53,710 nucleotides of DNA from Gemmatimonadota bacterium (GTDB lineage: Bacteria; Gemmatimonadota; Gemmatimonadetes; Gemmatimonadales; Gemmatimonadaceae), in the NCBI GenBank assembly GCA_027622655.1, contig JAQBYI010000021.1, positions 1-53,710 of the forward strand, given 5' to 3'. Both the position numbers and the translations under genes were made by a program. Below, piece by piece: positions 37,106 through 48,129 of this stretch; position 1 is the first letter of the stretch; each line of letters begins with the position of its first letter. Under the pieces are notes generated by a model. The model saw only the letters and a program-made list of their open reading frames with translations, had not been told where the DNA came from and made no database searches.

Positions 37106-38108
37106 TGGGACCGGAACCGCGCCGCAGCGCGGCAATCGCCGGGAGACTGCGCTCGATATCCGCAATGATGCGAAGCGCAACGGCGAGCGCATCGCGCCCT
37201 TCTTCACCGGTCACTGCAACTGACTCGGTTCCCCTCAACGCGGCGGTGAAGTTCTCGAGTTCCAGCCGAAGCGGTTCACCCTCCGGCGCCTCGAGTGGAA
37301 TCCGTTCAACAAACGCTTCGAGAGACTGCGCCTCACGAGCAAGCGCCGCGAGGTCCAGATCGCCCTTCATCCGGTACATCTCGCCTGTACCGGCGGCGAG
37401 GTCGAGCGACAGGTACCCGTTCCGCTGAAAGATGCGCAGCTTGCGCATGCGTTCACGCGACACGCGACTCGCCGTGATCGTCGCGACGGCACCGTTCTCG
37501 AACGATATGCGCGCGTTGGCGATGTCGACAGACGGCGTCAACACCGGTATCCCAGCGGCCGCCACGTCGGCCACCTTGGCTCCTACCAGCGACAGGAGAA
37601 GGTCGATGTCGTGGATCATCAGGTCGAGAACGACCGCAACGTCGGCCCCCCGCGGGTTGAACGGCGCCAACCGATCGCTGTCGAGGAACAACGGGTGATC
37701 AACGTACGGTAGCGCGGCGCGAATGGCGCGGTTGAAGCGCTCAATGTGACCGATCTGAACGATGGCACCGGTTTTGGCGGCAAGCGCGAGCAACTCGTCG
37801 GCCTGCTCCACCGTCGTAGTTATCGGCTTTTCAATCAGGACGTGCTTCCCCGTCGCGAGAGCCGTGCGAGCGACCTCAAAATGCGCTGGTGTCGGCACGA
37901 CCACCGAAACGGCATCTACCTCGCCCAGCAACGCCTCAATCGATTCGTACGCTTTGATTCCGAGTTCCGCCGAGACGACCGCCGCACGATCTGGATTCGC
38001 TTCGAAAAACCCGACGAACCGCGTCTCAGGGAGATCGCGCAGAATCCGGGCATGGTGAAAGCCGAGACTCCCCGTTCCAATCACACCGAGTCGAGGCGCG
38101 GAGCTCAT
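37098..38108 (-). CDS. Gfo/Idh/MocA-family oxidoreductase in the lipid A cluster (possibly GnnA-like)
   Basis: 336 residues. The Rossmann fold begins RLGVIGTGSLGFHHARILRDLP; VPTPAHFEVARTALATGKHVLIEKPITTTVEQADELLALA carries the family EKP motif, and GHIERFNRAIRAALP plus DLMIHDIDLLLSLVGA form the substrate side with the conserved DxxxHD-like pattern. It sits between lpxA and lpxB with overlaps at both ends, so a UDP-sugar role is likely. GnnA, which oxidises C3 of UDP-GlcNAc so that GnnB can aminate it for amide-linked lipid A, belongs to this family and is known near lpxA elsewhere; no gnnB aminotransferase is seen here. Confidence 0.85.
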   Translation of the reverse strand: MSSAPRLGVIGTGSLGFHHARILRDLPETRFVGFFEANPDRAAVVSAELGIKAYESIEALLGEVDAVSVVVPTPAHFEVARTALATGKHVLIEKPITTTVEQADELLALAAKTGAIVQIGHIERFNRAIRAALPYVDHPLFLDSDRLAPFNPRGADVAVVLDLMIHDIDLLLSLVGAKVADVAAAGIPVLTPSVDIANARISFENGAVATITASRVSRERMRKLRIFQRNGYLSLDLAAGTGEMYRMKGDLDLAALAREAQSLEAFVERIPLEAPEGEPLRLELENFTAALRGTESVAVTGEEGRDALAVALRIIADIERSLPAIAALRRGSGPSA

Positions 38109-38877
38109 AGCGTCGTCCCACGTTCGCTGGCCTCGAGAAACGCAATGAGAGCCTGGACCTCCGGGAGCGGCTTGAGATCGGTCTTCGCCTGCTCAATAGC
38201 TTGCGTGACGTTCAACTCAGATCGAAAGAACAGACGGTACGCTTTCTTGAGTTCCGCGATTGTCGCGGCAGTGAAACCGCGACGCTGCAGACCCACACTG
38301 TTGAGTCCATAGAGCTTGGTCGGGTTACCCACCGCTCTGACGAACGGGGGAACGTCTTTGACCACTCGCGAGAGGCCTCCGAGGTACGCGTGCTGTCCGA
38401 TTCGCGCAAACTGGTGTACCGCGGATAACCCGGAAATTCCAACGTGGTCTTCAACTGTGACATGTCCCGCGAGCTGCGTCCCATTCGAGATGATGACATT
38501 GTTTCCAATGTGACAGTCGTGGGCGAGATGCACGTACGCCATCAGAAATGAATTGGTTCCGACGGTCGTTTTGAAAGATTCGGACGTGCCGCGGTTGACC
38601 GTCACATACTCGCGGATAGTGGTGCCATCACCGATCTCCACCCACGTCTCTTCGCCCTCGAACTTCAGATCCTGCGGCAGGCCGCCCAGCACGGAGCCGA
38701 TTCCAACGCTGACATTGGCGCCAAGCCGAACGTGCGACTCGAGCACGCTCCGCATAGCCAGAACTGACCCGGCCCCAACGGTGCAATTCGGGCCGACAAA
38801 TGCCCACGGCCCGATTGTGACGTCGGCGGCGATCTCGGCGGACGAGTCAACCAGAGCAGTCGGGTGGATCAGCGGAG

Positions 38878-38881
<4 letters not shown>
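38105..38881 (-). CDS. lpxA: Acyl-[ACP]-UDP-N-acetylglucosamine O-acyltransferase
   Basis: First step of lipid A synthesis. 258 residues of left-handed parallel beta helix, with hexapeptide rungs from the N-terminus ([26 protein letters not shown]). The signature [12 protein letters not shown] is near 63-74, NRGT near 96, and the catalytic base region [13 protein letters not shown] has His121 equivalent to E. coli His125. The C-terminal helical part starts [17 protein letters not shown]. Substrate may be UDP-GlcNAc or a 3-amino variant if the neighbouring oxidoreductase is GnnA-like. ATGA overlaps with the genes on both sides. Confidence 0.96.
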
Positions 38882-40145
<1,264 letters not shown>

Positions 40146-40149
<4 letters not shown>

Positions 40150-41183
40150 TCGGGCTCCCGCGAAAGCATCCGCTCAATTCGTTTCAGGAGCGCTGGAAGG
40201 CGGAACGATGCGGCCTGTGCACGCAGCGCGTCCCGATGCGGGCGCGCCGGGTATCCGGACCAGGTCTCGCCCGCCGGGATGTCACCGAACACGCCAGCCT
40301 GCGCGGCGAGCGTGGCGCCCTTGCCGATGGTGAGATGGCCGGACACTCCAACCTGCCCCGCGAGGATCGCTCCGTCTTCGATCCGAACGCTCCCTGCCAC
40401 ACCGACCTGCGCCATGAGCAGACACAGTCGCCCGATTCGGACGTTGTGCGCGATGTGCACGAGATTGTCGATCTTCGTCCCGTCGCCAATCACCGTGTCG
40501 TCGATGCTACCGCGGTCAATGGCCGAGTTCGCGCCGATCTCGACATCGTTCCCGATGACACACCGACCCACGTGCTGGATCTTGCGGTGCGCGCCATCCC
40601 GGTATGCATAGCCAAAGCCATCACTTCCGATTCGAACGCCCGCATGGAGAATCGTCCGTTCGCCGACTGCGGCGCCGGCGTACAGCACGACATGCGAGAA
40701 GAGACGCGTGTCTGCACCGACAGTTGCGCCGTCGTTCACCACAGAATGCGCTCCGATCCACGCACGATCTCCGATCGATGCGCCCTCGCCAACTATCGCA
40801 TATGCGTCGATTCTGGCGTCGCGTCCGACCGTGGCACTTGGGGCGACGATCGCCGTCGAATGTACGCCGGGCACGAACGGTGCTGGAGCGTAAAACCTGG
40901 GCAGGAGGGCAACGAGCGCATCGTACGGTTTCGCTACAACGACGCGTGCCGCGGCCTTGCCGGGCGCCTCAGCGAGCTCAGCCGTTACGAGGACGACGCC
41001 TGCGTCTGAGGCCGCGAACGCGTCGGCGTACTTTGAATGCGCGAGAAAACTCAGGTCTTCAGTCGACGCTCTATCGAGCGGCGCCACGGAAGACACGCGC
41101 GCAGACGGATCCCCCGAAACGACCCCATCGACGGCGGCGGCAATCTCCGCAGCAGTCAGCGAGAGCGTAGCGGACGCGGCCAT
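40146..41183 (-). CDS. lpxD: UDP-3-O-(3-hydroxyacyl)glucosamine N-acyltransferase
   Basis: Adds the N-linked hydroxyacyl chain to the lipid A precursor. 345 residues: an N-terminal uridine-binding domain ([40 protein letters not shown]), a left-handed beta helix of hexapeptide rungs ([27 protein letters not shown] onward), the active site [12 protein letters not shown] with His243 and His246, and a C-terminal helix ([21 protein letters not shown]). [10 protein letters not shown] is also conserved. The start ATG is preceded not by a ribosome site but by ACGA and a run of ten C. Confidence 0.96.
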
Positions 41184-41187
41184 TCGT

Positions 41188-41197
41188 GGGGGGGGGG
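41188..41197 (-). repeat. C10 homopolymer in the lpxD leader
   Basis: Ten consecutive G on + (C on the coding strand) lie 4 nt before the lpxD ATG, within the 41-nt gap after skp, exactly where a Shine-Dalgarno would be expected. It is the longest homopolymer I noticed in the window. It may affect translation or vary in length; a sequencing or assembly artefact is also possible. Confidence 0.85.
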
Positions 41198-41224
41198 AGC
41201 GAGGCCGGACCAGAAACCGAAAGC

Positions 41225-41953
41225 TTATCGAATCGCGAGCGGTGGCTTGGTTGCCGTCGTATCGACCTTCTTCCGGGCGATAGAATCAGCCTTGGCAGTC
41301 GAGTCCTGGCGTTTGGCCGGCGGTGGAGTGACGCTCCCTGGTGCACGAACGCCCGCCGGTGCTGACATCGGCGCGCTTGGCGGCGAACTCGCCTTGGCGG
41401 GCGCACCTGCCGGAGCAGCGATAGTCGGCGCCGGCATGGTGCGGAGCTTCGCGATGACCCGATCGGAGATATTCAGGTTCTTGTCGGCCGCGACGATTGC
41501 AGTGCCCTGGCTTACGTCGAAAATCATCGTGTAGCCGCCCTCTTGGCGCACTTCTTCGAGCACGAGCTTTATCTGGTCGAGGATAGGTTGCATCAACTCG
41601 GCCTCTCGATCCTGAGCCTGTTGCCGCAGAGCCTCAAAGCGCTCCTGATACTCGGCCTGTCGATCGGTAATCGCCTTGAGCCGAGCGTCACGCGTCGCGC
41701 CGACCAGAGTGGCCTGTTGCTTGTTGAAAGCGTCGGTGAGCACGTCAAGCGAGTCACTCATGCGCTTGACCTGCGCGTCCATCGCAGTCACGTCGCGCTG
41801 GAGGGTCGATTGAGCTCCCGCGGTACCCGGAGCGCGGCTCACAATGTCGCCGGTGTTTACGTACGCGATCTTGACGGCCGCACCTTGCGCCGGAATGATT
41901 GCGAGCGGCGCCAACAGAAGCAGTACGCCACCGACGCGAGCGAACGAGAGCAT
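41225..41953 (-). CDS. skp: OmpH/Skp-family periplasmic chaperone with low-complexity tail
   Basis: Holds unfolded outer-membrane proteins on their way to BamA. From ATG 41953, preceded by AGGAG, it is 242 residues. A signal peptide ([20 protein letters not shown], to about 25) precedes [25 protein letters not shown], and two long helices (about 50-135) form the coiled-coil tentacle. The core closes with [36 protein letters not shown], as in the family. The last ~65 residues are Ala/Pro/Ser/Thr/Lys rich and absent from E. coli Skp (about 160 residues). It is placed directly after bamA, as in many Gram-negatives. Confidence 0.93.
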   Translation of the reverse strand: MLSFARVGGVLLLLAPLAIIPAQGAAVKIAYVNTGDIVSRAPGTAGAQSTLQRDVTAMDAQVKRMSDSLDVLTDAFNKQQATLVGATRDARLKAITDRQAEYQERFEALRQQAQDREAELMQPILDQIKLVLEEVRQEGGYTMIFDVSQGTAIVAADKNLNISDRVIAKLRTMPAPTIAAPAGAPAKASSPPSAPMSAPAGVRAPGSVTPPPAKRQDSTAKADSIARKKVDTTATKPPLAIR

Positions 41954-41966
41954 TGTATCTCCTGAT

Positions 41967-44393
41967 TTAGTAGAAGAACTGACCAAGTCTGAAATGCACC
42001 TGCCACTTCGGCGCCGGGTTGCCAAAGTCATTCACCCGGTCAAAACCGTACGCCCAGTCAAGACCGAGCGGCCCTAGCGGTGTCACGGCAGATGCGCCGA
42101 TTCCTGCTCCGCGAAACAACCGCGTTGGATTGAACTGACGAGGGCGCGCCCAGATATTGCCGGCCTCGACAAATGCGTTGACGTAGAACTGGGAGCTGAT
42201 CCGGAAACCAATTTCGGCGTTGGTCGTGAAGAACGCGTTGCCAAAGGACTGGCGTACCGCGTTGTTCGTACCTGTGCTGGAGTTGAATCCGTCAGGTGTG
42301 ATCGAGAACTCGGGATAGCCGCGCAGCGCCTCGCCGTACTGCACTCCGCCCAACGCAAACGACTGCGAACTGAAGAATGGCCCCGGATCGCCGAACACAA
42401 AACCGGATTTCTGGGACACCCCCGCCACCAACACGGCGCGCTCACCCGACTGCCCGTCGCCAAACGCAGCCAGAGTGGTGTACGCACGGAACTCCGACGT
42501 ATAGCGCTGGAACGATGCTGATCCGCCAAGCGGGCCACCGTTGAACTGGCCGCTGACGGTTTGCAGTACCCCGTCGATCGGGAATGGCACGCCGATTCGC
42601 GTGTCGCGCGTGATGTCCGTGCCCAACGTCGAGCGGTAGCATCCGGCGCATTGGTCCGTCGTGACCGTGCCCAGCAGGCCGAAGTTGCCGTGGCGGACAG
42701 ACTCCGCGCCGTACGACGCGAACACGCGGGTGAAACGCGAATTCATGAACGGGAATCCGACGCGAACGTTCGCGCCGATGCGGGTAGTCTGCCCGAGATC
42801 GGCAATCGTGAACCGCGACTGCGAACGATAGGCCAGCACCGTCCCGGAGAACCGGGACAACTTGATCGAAGGATCCGTGTACGACAGTTGGAAGTCGTTG
42901 ATGTAGCGGCCAAACTGCCAGTTGAGCGACCCCTTCTTGCACTTGCCGAGGAGGTTTGGCTGGTCGAGCCCGATGAATCCGCCGATTCCCGTACCCTGCC
43001 CCATTGAGGCGCCAAAGCTGACATTACCAGTCCGCTTTTCCTTGACCCGGAATACGATGTCAATGTCGCCCTGCTCGTTGGCCTGGCGTGTCTCGGGCGG
43101 AAGGATCGGAGCCTCGAAGAATCCAAGGTTGCCGATGCTCTGCCAGCTGCGCACAAGGCGGTCGCGACTGAACACGTCTCCGGGAATGATGACCAGCTGA
43201 TCGCGGATGCAGCTTTCGGACGTGTAGTCGTTTCCGAGGATCTCGATACGATTGATGATCGCCGGCTGCCCTTCCACGATGTCCCAACGCAAATTGACCA
43301 CCGGCTGCGAGTCTGGGCCGACGGCCCGGTCCACAATCGGTCGAACCTGCGAGTAGATGAAGCCGTCGTTCGCGTAGGCATTGCGAAGTTTTTCGGTCCC
43401 TTCATCCCAGACGCTCTGGTTGAAGAAGCCGGTCCGGATCGACTGCCGTCTCAGCGTCGCGCTCAAACGGCGCGTGAGCGACACCGAGCTGTCGCCGAAC
43501 GGGTAGTAACGCGCTAGATCAGCAGTCGCATAGCGTCGATTTCCCGTGACCTCGAAGGTCCCGAGCCGGTACTCCTTCCCTTCACGAACAGACAGGTCGA
43601 TCAGTGCTTTTCCGTGTTCGCGATCAACGAGCATCGTATCGCGCTCCACCTGGAAGTCAATGAATCCACGATCGGCATAGAGCTTAGGCAGTCGCTCGCC
43701 GAGGTCCTGTGCGTATTTCTCGGCGTCGAACTCACCGCGGCGCCACCAGAAAAACCCTTCCGGACGAATTTTCAACGCCCCCACCACCTCGTCTGGCGCA
43801 AGCGCGGAAGCGCCGTTGACGCGAATCCCCGAAATTGCAAGCTTACGTCCCTCGTCAACACGGAACACGATGGCAACATGGTTCGCCGCTGTCACAGTCG
43901 TCTCGGGCTGTACGCGGACGTTCCAGTATCCGCGCGACTGATAGAGCGAGTCAATGCGCCCGATGTCGGTCGCCACATTGGCCGGGTTCACTGCCCTTCC
44001 GATCAGCAGATCGACGCGATCGCGAACACTGGAAAGCGAGATATTGGATGGACCCACAACGTCCACATTGTCGAGAATGGGGCGCTCGACAACGCGAATG
44101 ACGTGCACGGTCCGCAGTGGCGGGCCCTCAACGAGTTCGCAGTCGATCCGGACATCATCGAACTGTCCGGTCTCGAACAGGGCTCTGATCGCGCGTTGAA
44201 TAGTCGTGTAGTTGGCCGCCGCGCCAGGGACAAGATTCGCATCCGTGATCACAGTCGCGGCGTCGATACGCGAGTTCCCAACCACGCGAATGGAGTCAGA
44301 TACCACGCAACGGCCGCCGACGTCCTGGGCAGCCGCCGGCGACGCAGCCGCTAGGCCGAGTACGATGGTTGCGAGCCGGACGTTTTTGCGCAT
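41967..44393 (-). CDS. bamA: Outer membrane protein assembly factor BamA
   Basis: Omp85 insertase for outer-membrane beta barrels. 808 residues. A signal peptide (LATIVLGLAAASPAAA) is followed by about five POTRA domains: SIRVVGNSRIDAATVITDANL, VHVIRVVERPILDNVDVVG, ISGIRVNGASALAPDEVVGAL, YRLGTFEVTGNRRYATADLARYYPFG and INRIEILGNDYTSESCIRDQL. Then comes the barrel, with the L6 motif as LRGYPEFSITPDG and the end RLGQFFY, whose final aromatic residue is typical of BamA substrates and Omp85 proteins. A GFDRVND/GLDWAYG segment precedes the last strand. It starts 19 nt after a hairpin that follows clpC. Confidence 0.96.
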   Translation of the reverse strand: MRKNVRLATIVLGLAAASPAAAQDVGGRCVVSDSIRVVGNSRIDAATVITDANLVPGAAANYTTIQRAIRALFETGQFDDVRIDCELVEGPPLRTVHVIRVVERPILDNVDVVGPSNISLSSVRDRVDLLIGRAVNPANVATDIGRIDSLYQSRGYWNVRVQPETTVTAANHVAIVFRVDEGRKLAISGIRVNGASALAPDEVVGALKIRPEGFFWWRRGEFDAEKYAQDLGERLPKLYADRGFIDFQVERDTMLVDREHGKALIDLSVREGKEYRLGTFEVTGNRRYATADLARYYPFGDSSVSLTRRLSATLRRQSIRTGFFNQSVWDEGTEKLRNAYANDGFIYSQVRPIVDRAVGPDSQPVVNLRWDIVEGQPAIINRIEILGNDYTSESCIRDQLVIIPGDVFSRDRLVRSWQSIGNLGFFEAPILPPETRQANEQGDIDIVFRVKEKRTGNVSFGASMGQGTGIGGFIGLDQPNLLGKCKKGSLNWQFGRYINDFQLSYTDPSIKLSRFSGTVLAYRSQSRFTIADLGQTTRIGANVRVGFPFMNSRFTRVFASYGAESVRHGNFGLLGTVTTDQCAGCYRSTLGTDITRDTRIGVPFPIDGVLQTVSGQFNGGPLGGSASFQRYTSEFRAYTTLAAFGDGQSGERAVLVAGVSQKSGFVFGDPGPFFSSQSFALGGVQYGEALRGYPEFSITPDGFNSSTGTNNAVRQSFGNAFFTTNAEIGFRISSQFYVNAFVEAGNIWARPRQFNPTRLFRGAGIGASAVTPLGPLGLDWAYGFDRVNDFGNPAPKWQVHFRLGQFFY

Positions 44394-44412
44394 AGCTGTT
44401 AATAATAACGTA

Positions 44413-44451
44413 GAAGGGGCTGAAAAGGGTGTAACCCCTTCCAGCCCCTTC
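44413..44451 (-). terminator. Hairpin terminator between clpC and bamA
   Basis: Perfect 9-bp arms GAAGGGGCT (44413-44421) and AGCCCCTTC (44443-44451), with a further AAGGG/CCCTT pairing inside, form a strong stem-loop 41 nt after the clpC stop. The following minus-strand sequence (TACGTTATTATTAAC) is A/T rich but lacks a clean T-run, so termination may be partial and bamA may be reached by read-through. Confidence 0.6.
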
Positions 44452-44492
44452 AGTTCCGGATTTTGGTAGCGTATGGGCTCTCTGGCCCTGAG

Positions 44493-46997
44493 CTATGCCT
44501 TTGGTGTGCTGGCTGCGAGCGCCCGAAACTCGAGTTTGTCGCCACCAGCGGCCAAGTCGACGTCGATCTCGTCACCTTTGGCGAATTCGGCCATTAAGAT
44601 CTTTTCCGACAACGGATCCTCGATATATCGCTGAATCGCCCGCTTGAGCGGACGCGCCCCGTAGCTCGGATCGAAGCCCTGCGTGACGAGAAAATCCGTC
44701 GCCGCGGCGGACAGCTTGATCGTGAGCTCTTCGTCAGCCAGCCGCTTGGATACGTCCCGCAAAAGGATCGAAACGATTAACGCGATATGCTCGCGCTCGA
44801 GCGGATGGAATACGATTGTGTCGTCGAGGCGGTTAAGGAACTCTGGATTGAAAACGTGCTGCAGCTCTTCCTTGATCTTCTCGGACATCCTAGCGAACGA
44901 GGTCGTGCCGTCTTGCGTTCCGAAGCCCATCGTGCGGTTCTTGGTGATGTCCTTGGCGCCGACGTTCGACGTCATGATCACGACCGTGTTCTTGAAGTCG
45001 ATGATCCGGCCGTGATTGTCAGTGAGATGCCCTTCGTCGAGCACCTGTAGCAGGATGTTGAACACGTCCGGGTGCGCCTTCTCGATTTCATCTAGAAGCA
45101 CGACACTGTAGGGTTTGCGGCGAACGGCCTTCGTGAGCGCCCCCGAGTCCTCATATCCCACGTAACCCGGCGGCGCACCGATCAGGCGCGACACCGAGAA
45201 TTTTTCCATGTACTCGCTCATGTCTACACGAATGAGCGCGTGCGCATCAGCGAACAGGAAACGAGCCAGCGCGCGAGCGAGTTCGGTTTTCCCAACGCCC
45301 GTCGGGCCGCAGAAAATGAACGAACCTATCGGACGCTTGGGATCCTTCAACCCTGCACGACCGCGGCGAATCGAGCGCGAGATTGCACGGATCGCCTCGT
45401 CCTGCGCCACCACCGACTCGTGCAACTCCTCTTCCATGCGCATAAGCCGTGCGGTCTCGGCTTCCTGCAAGCGAGTCACTGGAATCCCGGTCCACCGGCT
45501 GACGATGAAGGCGATTTCATCTTCGCCGAGTACCGGTCGGTGCGACTGGCGGTGCTTGTCCCATTCTTCTTGTCGGGACCGAATATCTCCCTGTAGATCG
45601 CGCTCTGTGTCACGAAGCGCGGCGGCGCGTTCGAAGTTCTGATCGCGGACCGCAGCGTCCTTTTCGGCATTCACCACTTCGAGCTTCGCCTTGAGCTCAG
45701 CAACCTCGGGGGGCGGAGCCTGTGCGGCAAGCCGCGCTCGAGCCCCGGCCTCGTCGATAACGTCGATCGCCTTGTCCGGCAGAAACCGGTCTGTGATGTA
45801 CCGCTCAGAAAGCTTCGCAGCGATTGCCAGCGTTTCGTCGGGGATCGTCACCCGATGATGGTCCTCATACCGCTGGCGCAGGCCATGAAGAATTTCAACG
45901 GTCTCCTCAACCGTCGGCGGATCGACGACTACGGTCTGGAATCGACGTTCGAGAGCGCCGTCCTTTTCGATGTACTTGCGGTACTCGTTGAGAGTCGACG
46001 CGCCAACGCACTGCAACTCGCCGCGCGCAAGCGCAGGTTTCAACATGTTGCTCGCGTCAATCGCCCCTTCGGCCGCTCCGGCACCCACCAACGTGTGCAG
46101 CTCGTCAATGAAAAGGACAACGCTCTTGTTCTGAGCGATCTCGTTCATCACGGCCTTCAACCGCTCTTCGAACTGTCCTCGGTACTTCGTCCCGGCGATC
46201 ACCGCCGCCATGTCGAGCGAAAGCACGCGATTGTCGCGAAGCGAATCGGGGCAATCACCGTTGGCTATCAGTTGGGCCAATCCCTCGACGATCGCCGTCT
46301 TGCCCACTCCGGGCTCGCCGATAAGGACCGGATTGTTCTTCTTGCGGCGCGTCAATACTTCCATCACGCGCTCGATCTCCTTGGCCCGCCCGATCGTCGG
46401 ATCGAGCTGCCCTTCGGCGGCCAACTGCGTGAGGTCCCGGCAGAAGTGGTCGAGCGCAGGCGTTTTGGACTTCTTTTCGCCTCCCTTCACCTGAGCCTGA
46501 GGAGGAGCCGTCGTGCCGCTGGCTTGACCGGGGCCACCCCCGCCAGGGCTCACGTCATTGCCTAGCAGTCGCAGCGTCTCACTCCGCGCAGCCTCGAGAC
46601 TCACGGAAGCGTCAGTGAGCACCTGAGCGGCGATACCCTTTTCTTCGCGCAGCAAACCGAGCAGCAGGTGTTCCGTGCCCACGTAGCTATGGTTGAGCTC
46701 GCGCGCCTCGCCCATGGCGAGCTCAAGCACCTTCTTGGCACGGGACGTGTACGGCAAATCGGGACCCGTCGCCTGAGCCGCCTTTCCCTTCTTCACCGTC
46801 TCTTCGATTCTCTGCTGGATGTCGTCGAGGTCAACGCTCAGGTTCTGGAGCACGGCCGCGGCCACGCCCTCGCCTTCCCGAATGAGGCCCAGGAGAATGT
46901 GCTCCGTCCCCACGTATTCGTGGTGGAGGCGCGCGGCTTCTTCTCGCGCCATCGCCAGGACCTTTCGGACGCGCTCAGTGAAGTTGTATCCGTTCAT
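44493..46997 (-). CDS. clpC: ATP-dependent Clp protease ATP-binding subunit ClpC
   Basis: Hsp100 unfoldase that feeds ClpP and, in Firmicutes, recognises arginine-phosphorylated proteins. 834 residues, preceded by GAGGA 5 nt before the ATG. The double Clp N-domain is at 1-~145 ([34 protein letters not shown], then the second repeat with [15 protein letters not shown]). Next come a Gly/Pro linker, AAA-1 with GEPGVGKT (227-234), a short ClpC-type middle domain containing a UVR-like stretch ([24 protein letters not shown]), and AAA-2 with [15 protein letters not shown]. ClpC rather than ClpB, because the middle domain is short. It is the last gene of the mcsA-mcsB-clpC set; no ctsR precedes it. 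Confidence 0.96.
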   Translation of the reverse strand: MNGYNFTERVRKVLAMAREEAARLHHEYVGTEHILLGLIREGEGVAAAVLQNLSVDLDDIQQRIEETVKKGKAAQATGPDLPYTSRAKKVLELAMGEARELNHSYVGTEHLLLGLLREEKGIAAQVLTDASVSLEAARSETLRLLGNDVSPGGGGPGQASGTTAPPQAQVKGGEKKSKTPALDHFCRDLTQLAAEGQLDPTIGRAKEIERVMEVLTRRKKNNPVLIGEPGVGKTAIVEGLAQLIANGDCPDSLRDNRVLSLDMAAVIAGTKYRGQFEERLKAVMNEIAQNKSVVLFIDELHTLVGAGAAEGAIDASNMLKPALARGELQCVGASTLNEYRKYIEKDGALERRFQTVVVDPPTVEETVEILHGLRQRYEDHHRVTIPDETLAIAAKLSERYITDRFLPDKAIDVIDEAGARARLAAQAPPPEVAELKAKLEVVNAEKDAAVRDQNFERAAALRDTERDLQGDIRSRQEEWDKHRQSHRPVLGEDEIAFIVSRWTGIPVTRLQEAETARLMRMEEELHESVVAQDEAIRAISRSIRRGRAGLKDPKRPIGSFIFCGPTGVGKTELARALARFLFADAHALIRVDMSEYMEKFSVSRLIGAPPGYVGYEDSGALTKAVRRKPYSVVLLDEIEKAHPDVFNILLQVLDEGHLTDNHGRIIDFKNTVVIMTSNVGAKDITKNRTMGFGTQDGTTSFARMSEKIKEELQHVFNPEFLNRLDDTIVFHPLEREHIALIVSILLRDVSKRLADEELTIKLSAAATDFLVTQGFDPSYGARPLKRAIQRYIEDPLSEKILMAEFAKGDEIDVDLAAGGDKLEFRALAASTPKA

Positions 46998-47043
46998 TCC
47001 GTCCTCGCATGTAGAGAGGGCGCTGCGCTCCCCTCACCCCGTA

Positions 47044-48129
47044 CTACCCGTCCGAGCTTACCTCGTTCGCGAGCACACCTCGAACGTATCGTGCCCGTGC
47101 CACGTTGGCTTCGCCTTCCGTGAGCAATCGCCCCGCGTGGTGCGATAGATGGGCCGACTGCCCGAACACAAGGAGCTTGTTGAGCGTGTAGATGCTCAAA
47201 CCGCCGATCATTTGCAGGCCCACAGCAAGGCGCACACCGCTCAGCAGATTCATGGCCTCGTCAGCCGCCAGACTGCGCGCGTGCCGCAACGTGCCGTACG
47301 CGCGCCACAACTTGTCCTCAATAATATAGCCAGCGTCTCTGGCCAGAACACGTCGGGCGGCATACTCCTGTTCGACGAGTCTCTTGACGACCCGCTGCAG
47401 ATGCTCCGCAAGCTCGTCTTCAGATCGGCCCAGTGTTGTCTGGTTCGAGATCTGGAAAAAACTCCCCACGACGTCGCTTCCTTCGCCGTACAAACCGCGG
47501 TGCGTTAGTCCCATCTGCTGCAACCCTTGAAGGACTTTCGTGATCTCCTGGGTCAATACGAGACCGGGAAGGTGCACGAGCACCGACGCACGCAGTCCGG
47601 TTCCTGTATTGGTCGGGCACGACGTGAGGAACCCAAAGTCCCGATGAAAGGCGTATGGGACTTGCTCGCCCAATTGTCGATCCACACGCACCGCCGCCTG
47701 CAGCGCGCCAGGCACGTCGAATCCAGACCGGAAGACCTGCAGCCGCAGGTGGTCTTCCTCGTTGACCATCACGCCGGCGTGTTCCGAAACGAGCACAGCC
47801 GACGCCGGACGCATTTCTGTTGCGCCATCCGCTCCAACGAGCTCGCGGCTCACCAAGTGCCGTTCGCGCAGCACCTGGCGGTCGACCGGTGACAACTCGT
47901 CCATCCGCAACACCATGGCGCTGGCTAGCGCCGGAATGCGGGGGAGCGCGTCGCGCAGCTGGGCGAGGATCCGCAGCCGTTCCCCGTCACGCTCGCGGGC
48001 CGAAAAGTTGAATCCGGCGATGTTGCGGGCCAGGCGGATACGCGACGACAACACGATATCGGAGTGTTCACCGCTTGCCGCGAGCCACGGCACACCACCA
48101 TCGGGAAGCAGCGACAGATCGAGTGTCAT
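47044..48129 (-). CDS. mcsB: Protein arginine kinase McsB
   Basis: Phosphorylates arginine residues, marking proteins for ClpC in Firmicutes. 361 residues of the ATP:guanido phosphotransferase fold. ATP-binding SSRIRLARN is at 28-36, the catalytic acid loop NEEDHLRLQ at 123-131, and the conserved TSCPTNTGTGLRASVLVHLPGL at 169-190, with Cys171 in the usual place. VRDAGYIIEDKLWRAYGTL-type sequence and a C-terminal RARYVRG follow, close to the RDxxRA pArg pocket. Creatine or arginine kinases would carry an N-terminal guanidino-specificity domain that is missing here, so McsB is favoured, also by mcsA (ATGA overlap) and clpC. Confidence 0.95.
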   Translation of the reverse strand: MTLDLSLLPDGGVPWLAASGEHSDIVLSSRIRLARNIAGFNFSARERDGERLRILAQLRDALPRIPALASAMVLRMDELSPVDRQVLRERHLVSRELVGADGATEMRPASAVLVSEHAGVMVNEEDHLRLQVFRSGFDVPGALQAAVRVDRQLGEQVPYAFHRDFGFLTSCPTNTGTGLRASVLVHLPGLVLTQEITKVLQGLQQMGLTHRGLYGEGSDVVGSFFQISNQTTLGRSEDELAEHLQRVVKRLVEQEYAARRVLARDAGYIIEDKLWRAYGTLRHARSLAADEAMNLLSGVRLAVGLQMIGGLSIYTLNKLLVFGQSAHLSHHAGRLLTEGEANVARARYVRGVLANEVSSDG

